A stretch of 64,000 nt of DNA from an uncultured Opitutaceae bacterium (GCA_903929355.1 CAIYUN010000003.1:62001-126000), one strand, 5' to 3'. Positions 1-11,995 are shown, numbered from the stretch's first letter. A program made the numbers and translations. The notes: a model not told the origin generated them from the sequence alone.

Positions 1-163
1 GCCCCAGGTCCAGAACAAAGCGGGATTTCCCCCGACGAGTCATTTCGGTGAAGAAGTCACGCAAACAACGGCTGTTTTGAAAGCAAGCCCGCCCCTCGAC
101 ACGCACGACGACGGGATCGGCGGCGGCATCGACCAAGTAGGTGGATTTGATGATGTCAGACAT
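1..163 (-). CDS. STAS-domain protein (anti-sigma-antagonist type), 3' end outside window
   Basis: Only the first 54 codons are in the window; the gene reads off the left edge. The translation begins MSDIIKSTYLVDAAADPVVV and contains CFQNSRCLRDFFTEM followed by FVLDLG. This is the beta-strand, helix, 'hydrophobic-D-L' pattern of STAS domains of the SpoIIAA / anti-anti-sigma family. Such proteins act in cytoplasmic partner-switching signalling. The ATG is at 163-161 without a clear ribosome-binding site. The phosphorylatable Ser would lie beyond the edge, so it cannot be judged. A short STAS-only protein or the N-terminus of a larger one are both possible. Confidence 0.6.
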   Translation of the reverse strand, partial: MSDIIKSTYLVDAAADPVVVRVEGRACFQNSRCLRDFFTEMTRRGKSRFVLDLG

Positions 164-183
164 GGAGGAAAGATGGCTGAAAG

Positions 184-212
184 TCCCCGCAACACAAATC
201 GTGCCGCGGGGA
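184..212 (-). terminator. Hairpin downstream of acnA, terminator-like
   Basis: A 7-bp perfect stem (TCCCCGC / GCGGGGA) with a 15-nt loop lies 20 bp past the acnA stop. It is followed on the minus strand by only a weak T stretch (CTTTC), so an intrinsic terminator is possible but not strong. Confidence 0.3.
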
Positions 213-231
213 TGGTTCCGACCGGATAAAA

Positions 232-2931
<2,700 letters not shown>

Positions 2932-3011
2932 GGAAAAATAGCGGGACGACGGGAGCGGCGCCGAGCCCGGCGCCGAATCGGCGCGAGGTCGCCCCGGCTC
3001 CACCAAAGCAG

Positions 3012-3485
3012 TTACTTCGCCAAAGCGGCCTTCACCGCCGCGAAATTCGGTAAATCTTTCGGCGTCGCCGTCTGCTCCGCATATTTGACGACCCCGTCGC
3101 GGCCGATGACAAACGCCGCCCGGGCGCTGGTGTCGCCCACTCCAGCGAGCATCGGAAACAGCACGTCGTAGGCCCGGGTGGTGGTCTTGTTCAGGTCGGA
3201 CAACAGTGTGACCGTGATGTTGTTCGCCTTGGCCCAGGCCTCCTGGGCAAAAGGGCTGTCCACGCTGAGGCCATAAACTTCGGCGCCCAGACCGGCATAT
3301 TCGTTAAGGTGGGTGGTCGTCTCGCACAGCTCCGTCGTGCAGACCCCGGTGAAGGCCAGCGGAAAAAAGAGCAACACAGTCTGTTTCTGGCCGAAATTGT
3401 CGCTGAGCCGCACATCCTTGAGGCCGTCGGCGGTCTTGGTTTTGAGGGTGAAGTCGGGGGCTTGGGAGCCAAGGGCGATGGGCAT
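3012..3485 (-). CDS. Peroxiredoxin, AhpC/TSA family (AhpE-like)
   Basis: This 157-residue thiol peroxidase reduces hydrogen peroxide and organic peroxides. It has the thioredoxin-fold entry APDFTLKT and the active-site stretch [13 protein letters not shown], with the peroxidatic Cys at residue 49 and a second Cys at residue 54. An Arg-containing [15 protein letters not shown] strand follows. Its length fits the 1-Cys/AhpE or BCP-like group; C54 could act as a resolving cysteine. No signal peptide is seen, so a cytoplasmic location is likely. It lies just upstream of acnA on the same strand. A functional link, protecting an Fe-S enzyme from oxidants, is only inference. Confidence 0.9.
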   Translation of the reverse strand: MPIALGSQAPDFTLKTKTADGLKDVRLSDNFGQKQTVLLFFPLAFTGVCTTELCETTTHLNEYAGLGAEVYGLSVDSPFAQEAWAKANNITVTLLSDLNKTTTRAYDVLFPMLAGVGDTSARAAFVIGRDGVVKYAEQTATPKDLPNFAAVKAALAK

Positions 3486-3638
3486 AGGGTTAAGAGTTGA
3501 AGGTGGGTGGGCGGAAACCGGAACACTGCACGGACCACAAAGCAGGGGATGCCGGCCGGGTGCAACCCGATTTTCGAACTGTCACCGCGAGGGACTTGCC
3601 TTTCTTTTTGCACGCCTCTTATCCTGACCGACCAATCC

Positions 3639-4832
3639 ATGAGCCAAGCTCCCGCCCCCCTCTCGACCTGGGCCCGACACATCGCGCCGTCCCCGACGCT
3701 CGCCGTTGACGCCAAGGCCAAGGCCCTGCTCGCCGCCGGCGAGGACGTTTGCGGCTTTGCCGCCGGCGAACCCGACTTCGACACTCCCGCCCATATCAAG
3801 GAGGCGTGCATCGCGGCCCTCCTGGCCGGCAAGACCAAATACGCGCCGACCCCGGGCATCGAGCCGCTGCGCCAGGCCATCGCGGAGAAATATGCCGCCG
3901 ACCACGGCATGAAAATCTCACCGGCGCAGGTCATTGTTTCACCCGGCGGCAAATTTTCCTGCTATCTCGCCATTCTTGCCACCTGTTCACCGGGCGACGA
4001 GGTGATCATCCCCGCCCCCTACTGGGTGAGCTACCCGGAAATGGTGAAGCTCGCCGGCGCGGTGCCGCGTTTCGTTCTGGCCGGCGACACCACCGGCTTC
4101 CGGCTCACCCCCGCCATGGTCGAAGCCGCGATCACCCCCCGGACCAGGCTGCTCATCCTCAACTCGCCCTCCAACCCGACCGGTGCCGTCTATTCCCGGG
4201 CGGAGTTGGAGGCCATCGTCGCGGTCGCGTTGAAGCACAATCTCTACATCCTGTCCGACGAGATCTACGAGCACCTCCTTTACGACGGGGTGGCCTTCGC
4301 CTCGCCCGCCACCTTCAGCGCGGAGGCGGCGGCCCGGACCATCATCGTCTCCGGCTTCTCAAAGACCTATGCGATGACCGGCTGGCGACTCGGCACCACG
4401 GTGGCGCCCGCCCCTCTCGCCAAGGCCATCGCGGAGTTGCAAAGCCAGATTTCCTCCAACGCCACCACCTTCGCCCAATACGGCGCGCTCGCCGCGCTGA
4501 AGGAGAAGGAAAAGACGGCCACCGCACTGGCGACCATGCTCGTCGCCTTTGACCGCCGCCGGAAGTTCCTGCACGCGGCGCTGAACCAGATTCCCGGGGT
4601 CACCTGCCAGCTTGCCCAGGGGGCGTTTTATCTCTTTCCCAATATTTCTTCGTTCGGGCTCAAGTCGGATGAGTTTTGCACCCGCCTGCTCGACGAGCAG
4701 AAAGTCGCGGCCGTCCACGGCAGTGCTTTCGGGGCCGAGGGCTATCTGCGGCTGAGCTATGCGACAAGCGACGAGATCATTGCCAAAGGGGCGGCGCGGC
4801 TGGCCGTGTTCTGCGCGGGGCTGCGCAAGTGA
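3639..4832 (+). CDS. Pyridoxal-phosphate class I/II aminotransferase (aspartate aminotransferase-like)
   Basis: This 397-residue fold-type I aminotransferase has [17 protein letters not shown] near the N-terminus, [19 protein letters not shown], and the PLP-lysine segment [15 protein letters not shown] with K242 as the Schiff-base lysine. A C-terminal Arg region (YLRLSYATS) should bind the substrate carboxylate. These features match the AspB/AspC Ib subgroup, which transfers amino groups between aspartate (or related acids) and 2-oxoglutarate. The ATG at 3639 ([14 protein letters not shown]) was preferred over an upstream ATG because homologues begin about ten residues before the conserved region. 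It is convergent with dinB, two bases apart. Confidence 0.93.
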   Translation: MSQAPAPLSTWARHIAPSPTLAVDAKAKALLAAGEDVCGFAAGEPDFDTPAHIKEACIAALLAGKTKYAPTPGIEPLRQAIAEKYAADHGMKISPAQVIVSPGGKFSCYLAILATCSPGDEVIIPAPYWVSYPEMVKLAGAVPRFVLAGDTTGFRLTPAMVEAAITPRTRLLILNSPSNPTGAVYSRAELEAIVAVALKHNLYILSDEIYEHLLYDGVAFASPATFSAEAAARTIIVSGFSKTYAMTGWRLGTTVAPAPLAKAIAELQSQISSNATTFAQYGALAALKEKEKTATALATMLVAFDRRRKFLHAALNQIPGVTCQLAQGAFYLFPNISSFGLKSDEFCTRLLDEQKVAAVHGSAFGAEGYLRLSYATSDEIIAKGAARLAVFCAGLRK

Positions 4833-4834
4833 CT

Positions 4835-6031
4835 TCAGTCCATGCTCGTTTTTGACGCGGTCGTCGATTGGGCCAGTTGGTGGCCTCGCCGCACCACCGT
4901 TTCGCCCCCGCGCGCGTTGAGGCGGTCCAGCACGGCCGCCAGCTTGCGCCGCCGCTCCTCACCCTCGGCAAACATCTCGAGTTGCGCGGCCCCGCCTTCC
5001 ACCTCGGAAAACCGCACGCTGACCAGCCGCAGCGGCCGCCGCTTCCGCCAGGCGGCATGCAGCAAGGGCGCGACCAGCGGGTAAAACGGCGCCTCCAAGT
5101 CGGTCGCCGTCTCCAGACTCTGCGCATGCGCCTCCTGGGCAAAGTCCGGGTAGCGCACCTTCACCGTCATCGTGCGCACGCGTTTTCCGTCGGCCCGGAT
5201 TTTTGGCAGCAACGCATCAATCATCCCCTTGGCCACCCGTTCGATCTCCGCGAAGTCCCCGATGTCCGCCGCAAAAGTCTCCTGTTGCGAGTAGCTCTTC
5301 GCGTCCTCGTGCTCGGTTTCGACCGGCCGGTCGTCCTCGCCCCGCGCCATCGCCCGGACCTCGCGCCAGCCGTTCCCGAAAACGGACCTCAGCTCGTCCT
5401 CGTTCCGGGCCAGGATATCCCGCACCAGCCGAATGCCCCGCTCCGCCAGCACGGCCTCGGTTTTGCCCCCGATGCCGGGGAGTTTGCCGACCCCCAATGG
5501 GGCGAGAAACTCCGCCTCCGATCCCGGTGGCACCACCACGAAGCCGCGCGGTTTTCGCAGCTTTGACGCGATCTGGGCCACGAGCCGGTTGGCCGCGATT
5601 CCCATGGACACCGGTATCTGCAGCTCGGCCCAGATCTTCCGTTGCAGGCCACGCACTGCGGCCTCGACTGCCGCGGCGGTGGTGAAGCCGCAGGGTCCGA
5701 GGTCCAGGTAGCCCTCGTCGATGGAGTTACGCTGCACGATCGGGGTGAGCGTCTCGCACACGTCAAACATCCGCCGCGACACCTCCCCGTAGCCGCCGTG
5801 GCCGTGGGAGACGAGGATCAGGTCGGGGCAGACCTGGAGCGCCCGCGCCGTCGGCATCGGGGTGAACACCCCGCTGGCCCGAGCCTCGTAGCTGGCCGAG
5901 GCGATGATCCCACGCGCACGTCCGCCCACCGCGACCTTTTTTCCCCGCAACGTCGGGTCGCGCGCCTGCTCGACGGCCACAAAAAATGCGTCGGCGTCGA
6001 GATGCACGATGGTGGGCGTCAGGATGGTCAC
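4835..6031 (-). CDS. dinB: DNA polymerase IV (Y-family translesion polymerase)
   Basis: This error-prone polymerase bypasses DNA lesions. The catalytic palm motifs are intact: HLDADAFF near the N-terminus (D12 with the start used here) and NSIDEGYLDL (D105, E106). A helix-hairpin-helix (KLPGIGGKTEAVLAERGI) and the little-finger domain follow. The reading frame stays open to a GTG at 6085, but GTG at 6031 (product begins with TILTPTIVHL) gives the usual few residues before the first motif, so it is preferred; GTG at 6040 is also possible. The protein has about 398 residues. The extreme C-terminus contains no obvious beta-clamp motif that I can name with confidence. Confidence 0.93.
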   Translation of the reverse strand: MTILTPTIVHLDADAFFVAVEQARDPTLRGKKVAVGGRARGIIASASYEARASGVFTPMPTARALQVCPDLILVSHGHGGYGEVSRRMFDVCETLTPIVQRNSIDEGYLDLGPCGFTTAAAVEAAVRGLQRKIWAELQIPVSMGIAANRLVAQIASKLRKPRGFVVVPPGSEAEFLAPLGVGKLPGIGGKTEAVLAERGIRLVRDILARNEDELRSVFGNGWREVRAMARGEDDRPVETEHEDAKSYSQQETFAADIGDFAEIERVAKGMIDALLPKIRADGKRVRTMTVKVRYPDFAQEAHAQSLETATDLEAPFYPLVAPLLHAAWRKRRPLRLVSVRFSEVEGGAAQLEMFAEGEERRRKLAAVLDRLNARGGETVVRRGHQLAQSTTASKTSMD

Positions 6032-6168
6032 AGGTTGCACAATGGGGGGCTTGCCCGCCGGCGGGCCATCGCAATATTTTGCCACAAGCTTTTCTTCTTT
6101 TCCTCCGACTTCCAGCCTTCATCCTTTCAACGCTTCGCCCGTTCAACCCTTCCACTGCATTCAGGCCC

Positions 6169-7455
6169 ATGCCATCCCCCTCCACCTCCCGCCCGGCCAT
6201 CTCGGCCGCCTACCAGCTCGCCCGCGCCGCCTACGCCGAACGCGGGGTCGACACCGACGCCGCCATCCGGCGCGCGCTCGCTGTGCCGGTCTCGCTCCAT
6301 TGCTGGCAGGCGGATGACGTCCGCGGCCTCGAGGCGCCCCGCGACGGGCTGGACTCAGGCGGCATCATGGCGACCGGCGGCTATCCCGGCCGCGCGCGCA
6401 ACGGCGACGAGATGCGGTCCGACCTGGACCTGGTCCTAAAACTCCTGCCCGGCCGCCACCGGCTCAATCTCCACGCGTTCTACGCTGAGACCAACGGCAA
6501 ACCGGTGGACCGCGATGCCCTCACCCCGGCGCACTTTGCCCGCTGGCTCGACTGGGCCAAGGCCGCCGGCATCGGCCTGGACTTCAACCCGACCTACTTC
6601 GCGCACCCCAAGGCAGCCTCCGGCTACACCCTCTCAAGCGCCGACCGCGGGGTGCGGCAGTTCTGGATCGACCACGGCCGGGCCTGCCGTCGCATCGCCC
6701 GGCATTTTGCCCGCGAGCTGGATTCACCCTGCGTCCACAACCACTGGATTCCCGACGGGGCCAAGGATCAACCGGTGGACCGCTGGGGCCCCCGCGCCCG
6801 CCTTGTCGAGTCGCTCGACGCGATCCTCGCCGAGCCCAAGGGCGGACAGGACTTGTGTGTGGACGCAGTGGAGGGCAAGTTGTTCGGCCTCGGCAGCGAG
6901 GACTATGTCGTCGGATCGCAAGAATTTTACCTGTCCTACTCACTCAGTCGGAAAGTCGTGCCCTGCCTCGACCTCGGCCATTACCACCCGACGGAATCGG
7001 TGGCGGACAAAGTCTCCGCCCTGCTGCAGTTTCATCCCCGCCTGCTCCTGCACACCAGCCGGCCCATGCGCTGGGACAGCGACCATGTCGTGATTCTCGA
7101 CGACCCCGTGCGGGCGCTTTTCAACGAGATCGCGCGCGGCAATGCGCTCGGCCGCGTGTTTGTCGCGCTGGACTTCTTCGACGCCAGCATCAACCGCATC
7201 GCCGCCTATGTCATTGGGGCTCGCGCCACCCGTCAGGCCATCCTCCTCGGTCTCCTCGATCCCACCAAGCTGCTGCGCGCCGCTGATGCCGCTGGTCACG
7301 GCCACGAACGCCTCGCCCGGATGGAGCAGGCCAAATCCATGCCTTGGGGAGCGGTTTGGGACATGCTCTGCATCCGAGGCGACACGCCGCCCGCCGAGAC
7401 CTGGCTCGCCAATGTCACCCGTCACGAGATCAAGGTGCTGGCCAAGCGGACGTGA
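6169..7455 (+). CDS. rhaA: L-rhamnose isomerase
   Basis: This 428-residue TIM-barrel sugar isomerase converts L-rhamnose to L-rhamnulose in the cytoplasm. Conserved segments are SLHCWQADDV near the N-terminus, NLHAFYAE, LDFNPTYFAHPKA, CVHNHWIPDG, VEGKLFGLGSEDYVVGS, LDLGHYHPTE and RWDSDHVVILDD. They supply the Asp, Glu and His metal ligands of the RhaA family. The ATG at 6169 (MPSPSTSRPA) is the first that gives family length; the frame stays open further upstream. No rhamnulokinase, aldolase or transporter gene lies nearby, so in this window the enzyme is isolated from the rest of the rhamnose pathway. It converges with the LysR gene. Confidence 0.95.
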   Translation: MPSPSTSRPAISAAYQLARAAYAERGVDTDAAIRRALAVPVSLHCWQADDVRGLEAPRDGLDSGGIMATGGYPGRARNGDEMRSDLDLVLKLLPGRHRLNLHAFYAETNGKPVDRDALTPAHFARWLDWAKAAGIGLDFNPTYFAHPKAASGYTLSSADRGVRQFWIDHGRACRRIARHFARELDSPCVHNHWIPDGAKDQPVDRWGPRARLVESLDAILAEPKGGQDLCVDAVEGKLFGLGSEDYVVGSQEFYLSYSLSRKVVPCLDLGHYHPTESVADKVSALLQFHPRLLLHTSRPMRWDSDHVVILDDPVRALFNEIARGNALGRVFVALDFFDASINRIAAYVIGARATRQAILLGLLDPTKLLRAADAAGHGHERLARMEQAKSMPWGAVWDMLCIRGDTPPAETWLANVTRHEIKVLAKRT

Positions 7456-7491
7456 GGGGGGATCATGTTTGAAGCTAGGGCGCGACACGCT

Positions 7492-7569
7492 GGGCGCGCC
7501 GTTCCCGACTGGAGCCAGGGCGACCTCGCCGCGCATTCAGATGGGGCCGGCGGCAACAACGGCGCGCCC
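7492..7569. repeat. Perfect 12-bp inverted repeat between rhaA and the LysR gene
   Basis: Arms GGGCGCGCCGTT (7492-7503) and AACGGCGCGCCC (7558-7569) are separated by 54 bp. It lies in the 171-bp convergent intergenic region and contains no T-tract, so it is not a typical terminator. It may be a repeat remnant or a weak transcription barrier. Confidence 0.5.
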
Positions 7570-7626
7570 TCACCCCCCTGAGCCTGCAACGGGCTGGTTA
7601 CCGCCAGGCTTCATGGACTTCAGGCA

Positions 7627-8526
7627 TCACCCACCTACCACACCCAGAAACGCCGCCAGCGCCGGATCGGGTGGCGGGCTTGCCCGCCAGCCGAGCACCA
7701 GCCGGCTCTCCGGTGCGGGGCCGGTGAGCGGACGGAAGGTGACCTCGGGGGGAAGGTGCTGCGCCTCCGAGGGCGTCATGAACGTCGCTCCGACCCCGGC
7801 GCGGACAAACCCGACCCCGTTGGCGCGCGGCCAAACCTCCTCGGCAATGCGGGGTGACACCCCGGCGCTCGTGAACGCGGCCAGCACCCGGTCGTAAAAA
7901 CCGGGGTTGTGGGCCCGGGGAAACAGCACCCACGGCGTATCGGCCAGATCCCGCAGGCGCAGGCGCGCACGGCGCGCGAAGGGGTGGCCGGAGGGCAGCA
8001 GCACGCCGTTCTTCTCGTGCAACAGAGTGCGGGTTAGCAGTCCTGGCGTCGGCGCATCGGGATGAAAAAACCCGCAGGCGAGCTCCCCGGCCTCCAAGGC
8101 GACGAGCTGCGCCGAGGTGGGCGATTCATTCAGCTCCAGCTTGATGCCGGGGTGCCGGCGGTGAAACTCGCGGAGAATACCCGGCAGCACCGTGGCCATG
8201 GCCAGGCCGGTGAAGGCGACGCGTAGGTGGCCGACCTCGCCGCCCGCCATCGCTCGCAGTTCGCCGGGAATGGCATGGAGGGAGCGCAGGAGAGGCTCGG
8301 CGCGCTCCAGCAGCAGGCGGCCGGCGGGGGTGAGCTCCACGCGCCGGCGGGTGCGGGTGAGCAGCGGCGTGCCGAGCGCCCGTTCCAGTTGCGCCACCTG
8401 GCGGCTGAGCGCCGGTTGGGCCACCCCCAGCGCCTCCGCCGCCGCCCGGAAATGCAGCCGCCTCGCCACCTCCCGAAAATAGACGAGATGGCGCAGTTCA
8501 AAGGGAAATTGATACTCTCGGGGCAT
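7627..8526 (-). CDS. LysR-family transcriptional regulator
   Basis: This 299-residue protein has an N-terminal winged helix-turn-helix (about residues 6-65: ELRHLVYFREVARRLHFR, AAEALGVAQPALSRQVAQLE) and a C-terminal type 2 periplasmic-binding-like effector domain. That layout and length are standard for LysR-type regulators. The ATG at 8526 (MPREYQFPFE) fits the family; the frame is open further upstream only through the palindromic repeat. It is divergent from leuC, so leuCD is a candidate target, as LysR regulators often control the divergent gene. The effector is unknown. Confidence 0.9.
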   Translation of the reverse strand: MPREYQFPFELRHLVYFREVARRLHFRAAAEALGVAQPALSRQVAQLERALGTPLLTRTRRRVELTPAGRLLLERAEPLLRSLHAIPGELRAMAGGEVGHLRVAFTGLAMATVLPGILREFHRRHPGIKLELNESPTSAQLVALEAGELACGFFHPDAPTPGLLTRTLLHEKNGVLLPSGHPFARRARLRLRDLADTPWVLFPRAHNPGFYDRVLAAFTSAGVSPRIAEEVWPRANGVGFVRAGVGATFMTPSEAQHLPPEVTFRPLTGPAPESRLVLGWRASPPPDPALAAFLGVVGG

Positions 8527-8596
8527 CACAGAGAGCCAAAGAAGTATTTCCCCGTTTGGCAAGTTTCTGGTACTTTCAACGACGATCTTCCAGTCC

Positions 8597-8672
8597 TTTA
8601 ACCACGGATTGCATAGATTAACACGGATAAGACTAAATTTGTATCCGTGCTCATCCGTGCAATCCGTGGTAA
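8597..8672. repeat. Imperfect palindromic repeat between the LysR gene and leuC
   Basis: The left arm contains TTTAACCACGGATTGCA followed by ACACGGAT. The right arm contains ATCCGTG, CATCCGTG and CAATCCGTGGTAAA. Read as reverse complement, the arms match over about 30 bp with a few mismatches. It is about 75 bp overall, fills the divergent promoter region and looks like a dispersed intergenic element rather than an operator. Confidence 0.75.
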
Positions 8673-8697
8673 ACTTCAGTCTCATCTTGATCCCATC

Positions 8698-10119
8698 ATG
8701 ACCGACCCCAAATCACTCTTCCAGAAAGTCTGGGACGCCCACACCGTCCGCACCCTGGCCAACGGCCAGACCCAGCTGCTCATCGGCACGCACCTGATCC
8801 ACGAGGTCACCTCGCCCCAGGCCTTTGGCATGATGCGGGATCTCGGCCTCAAGGTGCTGCGGCCCGATCGCACCTTTGCCACCGTGGACCACATCGTGCC
8901 GACCGACCAGTTTGCCGAGCCCTTTCGCGACCCGGTCGCCCAGGAGATGATGGACGAGCTGCGCAAGAATTGCGCCCGTTTCGGGATCACCTTTTTTGAC
9001 CGCGCCAGCGGCAAGCAGGGCATCGTCCACATCGTCGGCCCCGAACAGGGGATCACCCAGCCGGGGACGACCATCGCCTGCGGCGACTCGCACACCAGCA
9101 CGCACGGGGCGTTCGGCGCCATCGCGTTTGGCATCGGCACCACGCAGATCCGCGACGTGCTGGCCACCCAGACCATGGCGCTTGGCCAGCTGAAGGTCCG
9201 CCGCATCACGGTGAACGGCGCGCTGCGCCCCGGGGTCTATGCGAAGGATGTGATCCTCCACCTCATCCGCACGCTCGGCGTGAACGGCGGCACAGGCTTC
9301 GCCTACGAATACGGCGGCGAGGTGTTTGACCGCATGACGATGGAGGAGCGCATGACCGTGTGCAACATGTCCATCGAGGGCGGCGCGCGCGCCGGCTATG
9401 TGAACCCCGACGAAACCACCTTTGCCTACCTGAAGGGCCGGCCCTACGCGCCCAAGGGCGCTGCCTGGGACGCGGCCGTCGCACGCTGGCGCGCTACCGC
9501 CAGCGACCCCGGCTGCCACTACGACGATGTGGTCACGATCGCCGCCGCCGACATCGCGCCCACCGTCACCTGGGGCATCAATCCCGGCCAGGGTGTAGCC
9601 ATCACCGAACGCATCCCCGACCCCGCCACGGCGTCCACGGTGGATGAGAAAGCTTCCGTCGAGGAAGCGCTGGCCTACATGAAGCTCACGCCCGGCGCGG
9701 CGATCAAGGGCACCAAAATCAATGTGGCCTTCCTCGGGTCCTGCACCAACGGGCGCCTGGGCGATTTCCAGGAAGTCGCCCGCTACCTGCCCGGCCACAG
9801 GGTCGCTCCCGGGGTCAAGGCCATCGCCGTGCCCGGCTCCCAGATTGTCGCCCTCCAGTGCCAGCAGCTTGGCCTGGACCAGATCTTCCGCGACGCCGGG
9901 TTTGAATGGCGCGAGGCGGGCTGCTCGATGTGTCTGGCGATGAACCCGGACAAACTCGTTGGAGACCAGCTCTGCGCCAGCTCCTCAAACCGCAACTTCA
10001 AGGGCCGGCAGGGCAGCCCCACCGGCCGCACCCTACTGATGAGCCCGGTCATGGTGGCCGCCGCCGCCGTCACCGGCGCCGTGGCCGACGCCCGCGAGGT
10101 CTTCGGCGTGAAAAACTAA
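8698..10119 (+). CDS. leuC: 3-isopropylmalate dehydratase large subunit
   Basis: This 473-residue aconitase-superfamily protein is the [4Fe-4S]-bearing subunit that isomerises 2- to 3-isopropylmalate in leucine synthesis. The cluster ligands are C349 (GSCTNGR), C409 and C412 ([10 protein letters not shown]). The active-site segment [13 protein letters not shown] and the C-terminal [11 protein letters not shown] are present. The ATG at 8698 lies just after the palindromic repeat and gives family length. leuD follows after a 125-bp gap on the same strand, and that gap also holds a dispersed repeat. Confidence 0.97.
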   Translation: MTDPKSLFQKVWDAHTVRTLANGQTQLLIGTHLIHEVTSPQAFGMMRDLGLKVLRPDRTFATVDHIVPTDQFAEPFRDPVAQEMMDELRKNCARFGITFFDRASGKQGIVHIVGPEQGITQPGTTIACGDSHTSTHGAFGAIAFGIGTTQIRDVLATQTMALGQLKVRRITVNGALRPGVYAKDVILHLIRTLGVNGGTGFAYEYGGEVFDRMTMEERMTVCNMSIEGGARAGYVNPDETTFAYLKGRPYAPKGAAWDAAVARWRATASDPGCHYDDVVTIAAADIAPTVTWGINPGQGVAITERIPDPATASTVDEKASVEEALAYMKLTPGAAIKGTKINVAFLGSCTNGRLGDFQEVARYLPGHRVAPGVKAIAVPGSQIVALQCQQLGLDQIFRDAGFEWREAGCSMCLAMNPDKLVGDQLCASSSNRNFKGRQGSPTGRTLLMSPVMVAAAAVTGAVADAREVFGVKN

Positions 10120-10138
10120 AACCAACAAACCCCAATCA

Positions 10139-10235
10139 TTTATCGCCAAGCCGCCAAGGCGCGAAGAGCCAATCAAGATGATTTTCAATTCTGAACCTCC
10201 GCGTCTCTGCGCCCTCGCGTCTTTGCGTTAGAAAT
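10139..10235. repeat. Dispersed GCAAAGACGCG-type repeat between leuC and leuD
   Basis: The left half reads CGCCAAGCCGCCAAGGCGCG. The right half, as reverse complement, contains AACGCAAAGACGCGAGGGCG followed by ACGCGGAGG. The same kind of sequence recurs at 50229-50340 and, more divergently, around the GxxExxY gene at 58227-58764. It occupies almost the whole leuC-leuD gap. Confidence 0.65.
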
Positions 10236-10244
10236 CCTTCTCCC

Positions 10245-10847
10245 ATGTCCCTCGCTAAAATCACCTCCCTCACCGGCCGCGGCGTGTTCGTCCCCGGCAA
10301 CGACATCGACACCGACCGCATCATCCCGGCGCGCTACCTGAAGTGCGTCACCTTTGACGGGCTGGGCGCGTTTCTTTTCCAGGACGTGCGCAAAAACGAC
10401 GATGGCACCGACAAGCCCCATCCGCTGAACGATCCGCGCTTTGCGGGCGCGACGATCCTCCTGTCGGGCGCGAACTTCGGCTGCGGCTCCTCGCGCGAAC
10501 ACGCACCCCAGGCGATTCAGAAGCACGGCTTCAAGGCGGTGGTCGCCGAGGGCTTCGCTGAGATCTTTTATGGCAACTGCGTGACGCTCGGCCTGCCCTG
10601 TGCCTCGGCCAGCCGTGAGGATATCGCCAAAATCGCCGCCGCGATCGAAACCCATCCCGAGACGGAGATCGTCCTCGACGTGGCGAAACAGGAAATTCGT
10701 TTTGCTGGTCAGACGGTGAAGGCGGCCGTGCGTGACAGCGCACGCGACGCGCTGGTGAACGGCCGCTGGGATCCGATTGGCGAACTGCTGGAAGGCCTGC
10801 CGGCGGTGCAAACGACGGCCGCCAAGTTTCCGTATCTGGCGGCGTGA
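10245..10847 (+). CDS. leuD: 3-isopropylmalate dehydratase small subunit
   Basis: This 200-residue swivel-domain partner of LeuC completes isopropylmalate isomerase. It carries the conserved PGNDIDTDRIIPARYL near the N-terminus, the substrate loop NFGCGSSREHAPQAI, and FAEIFYGNCVTLGLP. Length and motifs match LeuD, including the 30-residue-longer form seen in many bacteria. The ATG at 10245 is the only reasonable start. No leuA or leuB is present in the window. Confidence 0.96.
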   Translation: MSLAKITSLTGRGVFVPGNDIDTDRIIPARYLKCVTFDGLGAFLFQDVRKNDDGTDKPHPLNDPRFAGATILLSGANFGCGSSREHAPQAIQKHGFKAVVAEGFAEIFYGNCVTLGLPCASASREDIAKIAAAIETHPETEIVLDVAKQEIRFAGQTVKAAVRDSARDALVNGRWDPIGELLEGLPAVQTTAAKFPYLAA

Positions 10848-10878
10848 ACGATTGGGGGGGCGAATCGCCCTCTCCTCA

Positions 10879-11766
10879 TTAAACGGCAGGTGCCAACACC
10901 TGCAGGCAGCGCGGCCGGATGGTGAAATCCACGCGCGGACCGGCCTCATGCACCTCGCCATCCGTGTGCAGCGGTCCCGGGGCGACGCGCTCGACCGTGA
11001 AGCGCGCCCCGCGCAGTTGCAGCACGTCGCTGCGGCGGTCGAGTGTGCCGTTAAACAGCCGCGTGAGGAGCGGGGGGCCGTTGATCAGATTGACCGGCGG
11101 CACGGCCGCCAGATCAAGCAGACCGTCGTCCACCAGCGCGCGCGGGGCGATCTGGGCGTTGTTGCCGTATTGGCTGGAGTTGCCGATCGCGAGGGTGAAC
11201 ACCGAACGGGCATGGCGGTCGCTGTCCTGGACAATGACATAATCCTGCGGCCGGTAGCCCCACCAACCGCGGATGCCGGTGGCAATGTAGCCGGGCAGAC
11301 CCCGGCGGGTGAGCAGGTTGAATCGCCGGGCGATTTCCGCCTCGAAGCCCAGTCCGGAAATGACAAAAAACGGCCGCCCGTCGGCATAGCCGGCATCAAT
11401 GGTCCGGGGCTTCCCGGTGCTCAACAGCGCAAGCGCAGCCGGGGCGTGCAGCGGGATCCCGAGATGGCGGGCCAGGCCGTTGCCCGAGCCGCAGGGGATT
11501 AGGCCCAGCATTGTGGGGGTGCCGAGCAACGCCTGGGCGACCTCGTTCATGGTCCCGTCGCCGCCAAACGCAAACACCAGGTCGCAGCCGTCGGCCACCG
11601 CCTGCCGGGCCAGCTCGGTCGCATGGTGCCGCCGCTCCGTCGGGGCAATCGCGATATCGGGCCGATGCGTTCCAATCCAGGCCCGCACGCTGGCGAGCAA
11701 CGCCGGATGGCTGGAGAGGAAACCCGAGTTGGGATTGTAGATGATGCGGGCTTTCAAACCGGGCAC
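10879..11766 (-). CDS. Diacylglycerol-kinase-family lipid kinase (YegS/DagK type)
   Basis: This 295-residue protein begins with the DAGK catalytic domain: RIIYNPNSG, then FAFGGDGTMNEVAQALLG (the GGDGT nucleotide loop) and LIPCGSGNGLARHL. A beta-sandwich C-terminal domain follows. Family members phosphorylate diacylglycerol or other lipids at the membrane surface. The start is a GTG at 11766. It is divergent from miaA, with a palindromic repeat between them. The actual lipid substrate cannot be told from sequence. Confidence 0.88.
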   Translation of the reverse strand: MPGLKARIIYNPNSGFLSSHPALLASVRAWIGTHRPDIAIAPTERRHHATELARQAVADGCDLVFAFGGDGTMNEVAQALLGTPTMLGLIPCGSGNGLARHLGIPLHAPAALALLSTGKPRTIDAGYADGRPFFVISGLGFEAEIARRFNLLTRRGLPGYIATGIRGWWGYRPQDYVIVQDSDRHARSVFTLAIGNSSQYGNNAQIAPRALVDDGLLDLAAVPPVNLINGPPLLTRLFNGTLDRRSDVLQLRGARFTVERVAPGPLHTDGEVHEAGPRVDFTIRPRCLQVLAPAV

Positions 11767-11867
11767 GGTGGGGGAAAAAACCGGCGAGGCGACGCCAAAA
11801 CAATCGGAGGAGTGGCCACCCCAAAGTACAATGCCCCAAAATGGAGGCGGCTGAAGTCAAACTGGAG

Positions 11868-11926
11868 CCGCGACGCCCTCGTCGCGGTCGGGTAATCCGC
11901 GGAACGCGACGGGGGTGTCGCGTCCC
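11868..11926. repeat. Double-hairpin repeat between the lipid kinase and miaA
   Basis: There are two adjacent perfect hairpins: CCGCGACG-CCCT-CGTCGCGG (11868-11887) and CGCGAC-GGGGGT-GTCGCG (11905-11922). Neither has a T-tract. They share the CGCGAC core, as expected for a two-unit palindromic intergenic repeat. Confidence 0.6.
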
Positions 11927-11995
11927 CAAGATTGCAGCAAACTACTCCATTTCTTTGTGCGCTTTGGGCTTTTTTGTGGCAATGGCTTGGTGGCC

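Noticed and set aside
7930-7945. TATCGGC (GCCGATA on the minus strand) inside the LysR gene
   Set aside because: It lies within coding sequence, no -35-like box is apparent, and no motility gene is downstream; expected by chance in 64 kb.
7627-8526. LysR gene as a regulator of rhaA
   Set aside because: The gene is convergent with rhaA and divergent from leuC, so rhamnose control has no positional support.
10139-10235. CRISPR array suspicion from repeated AAGACGCG units
   Set aside because: The units are inverted halves of a palindrome, without regular direct repeats and spacers or cas genes. No CRISPR array is seen in the window.
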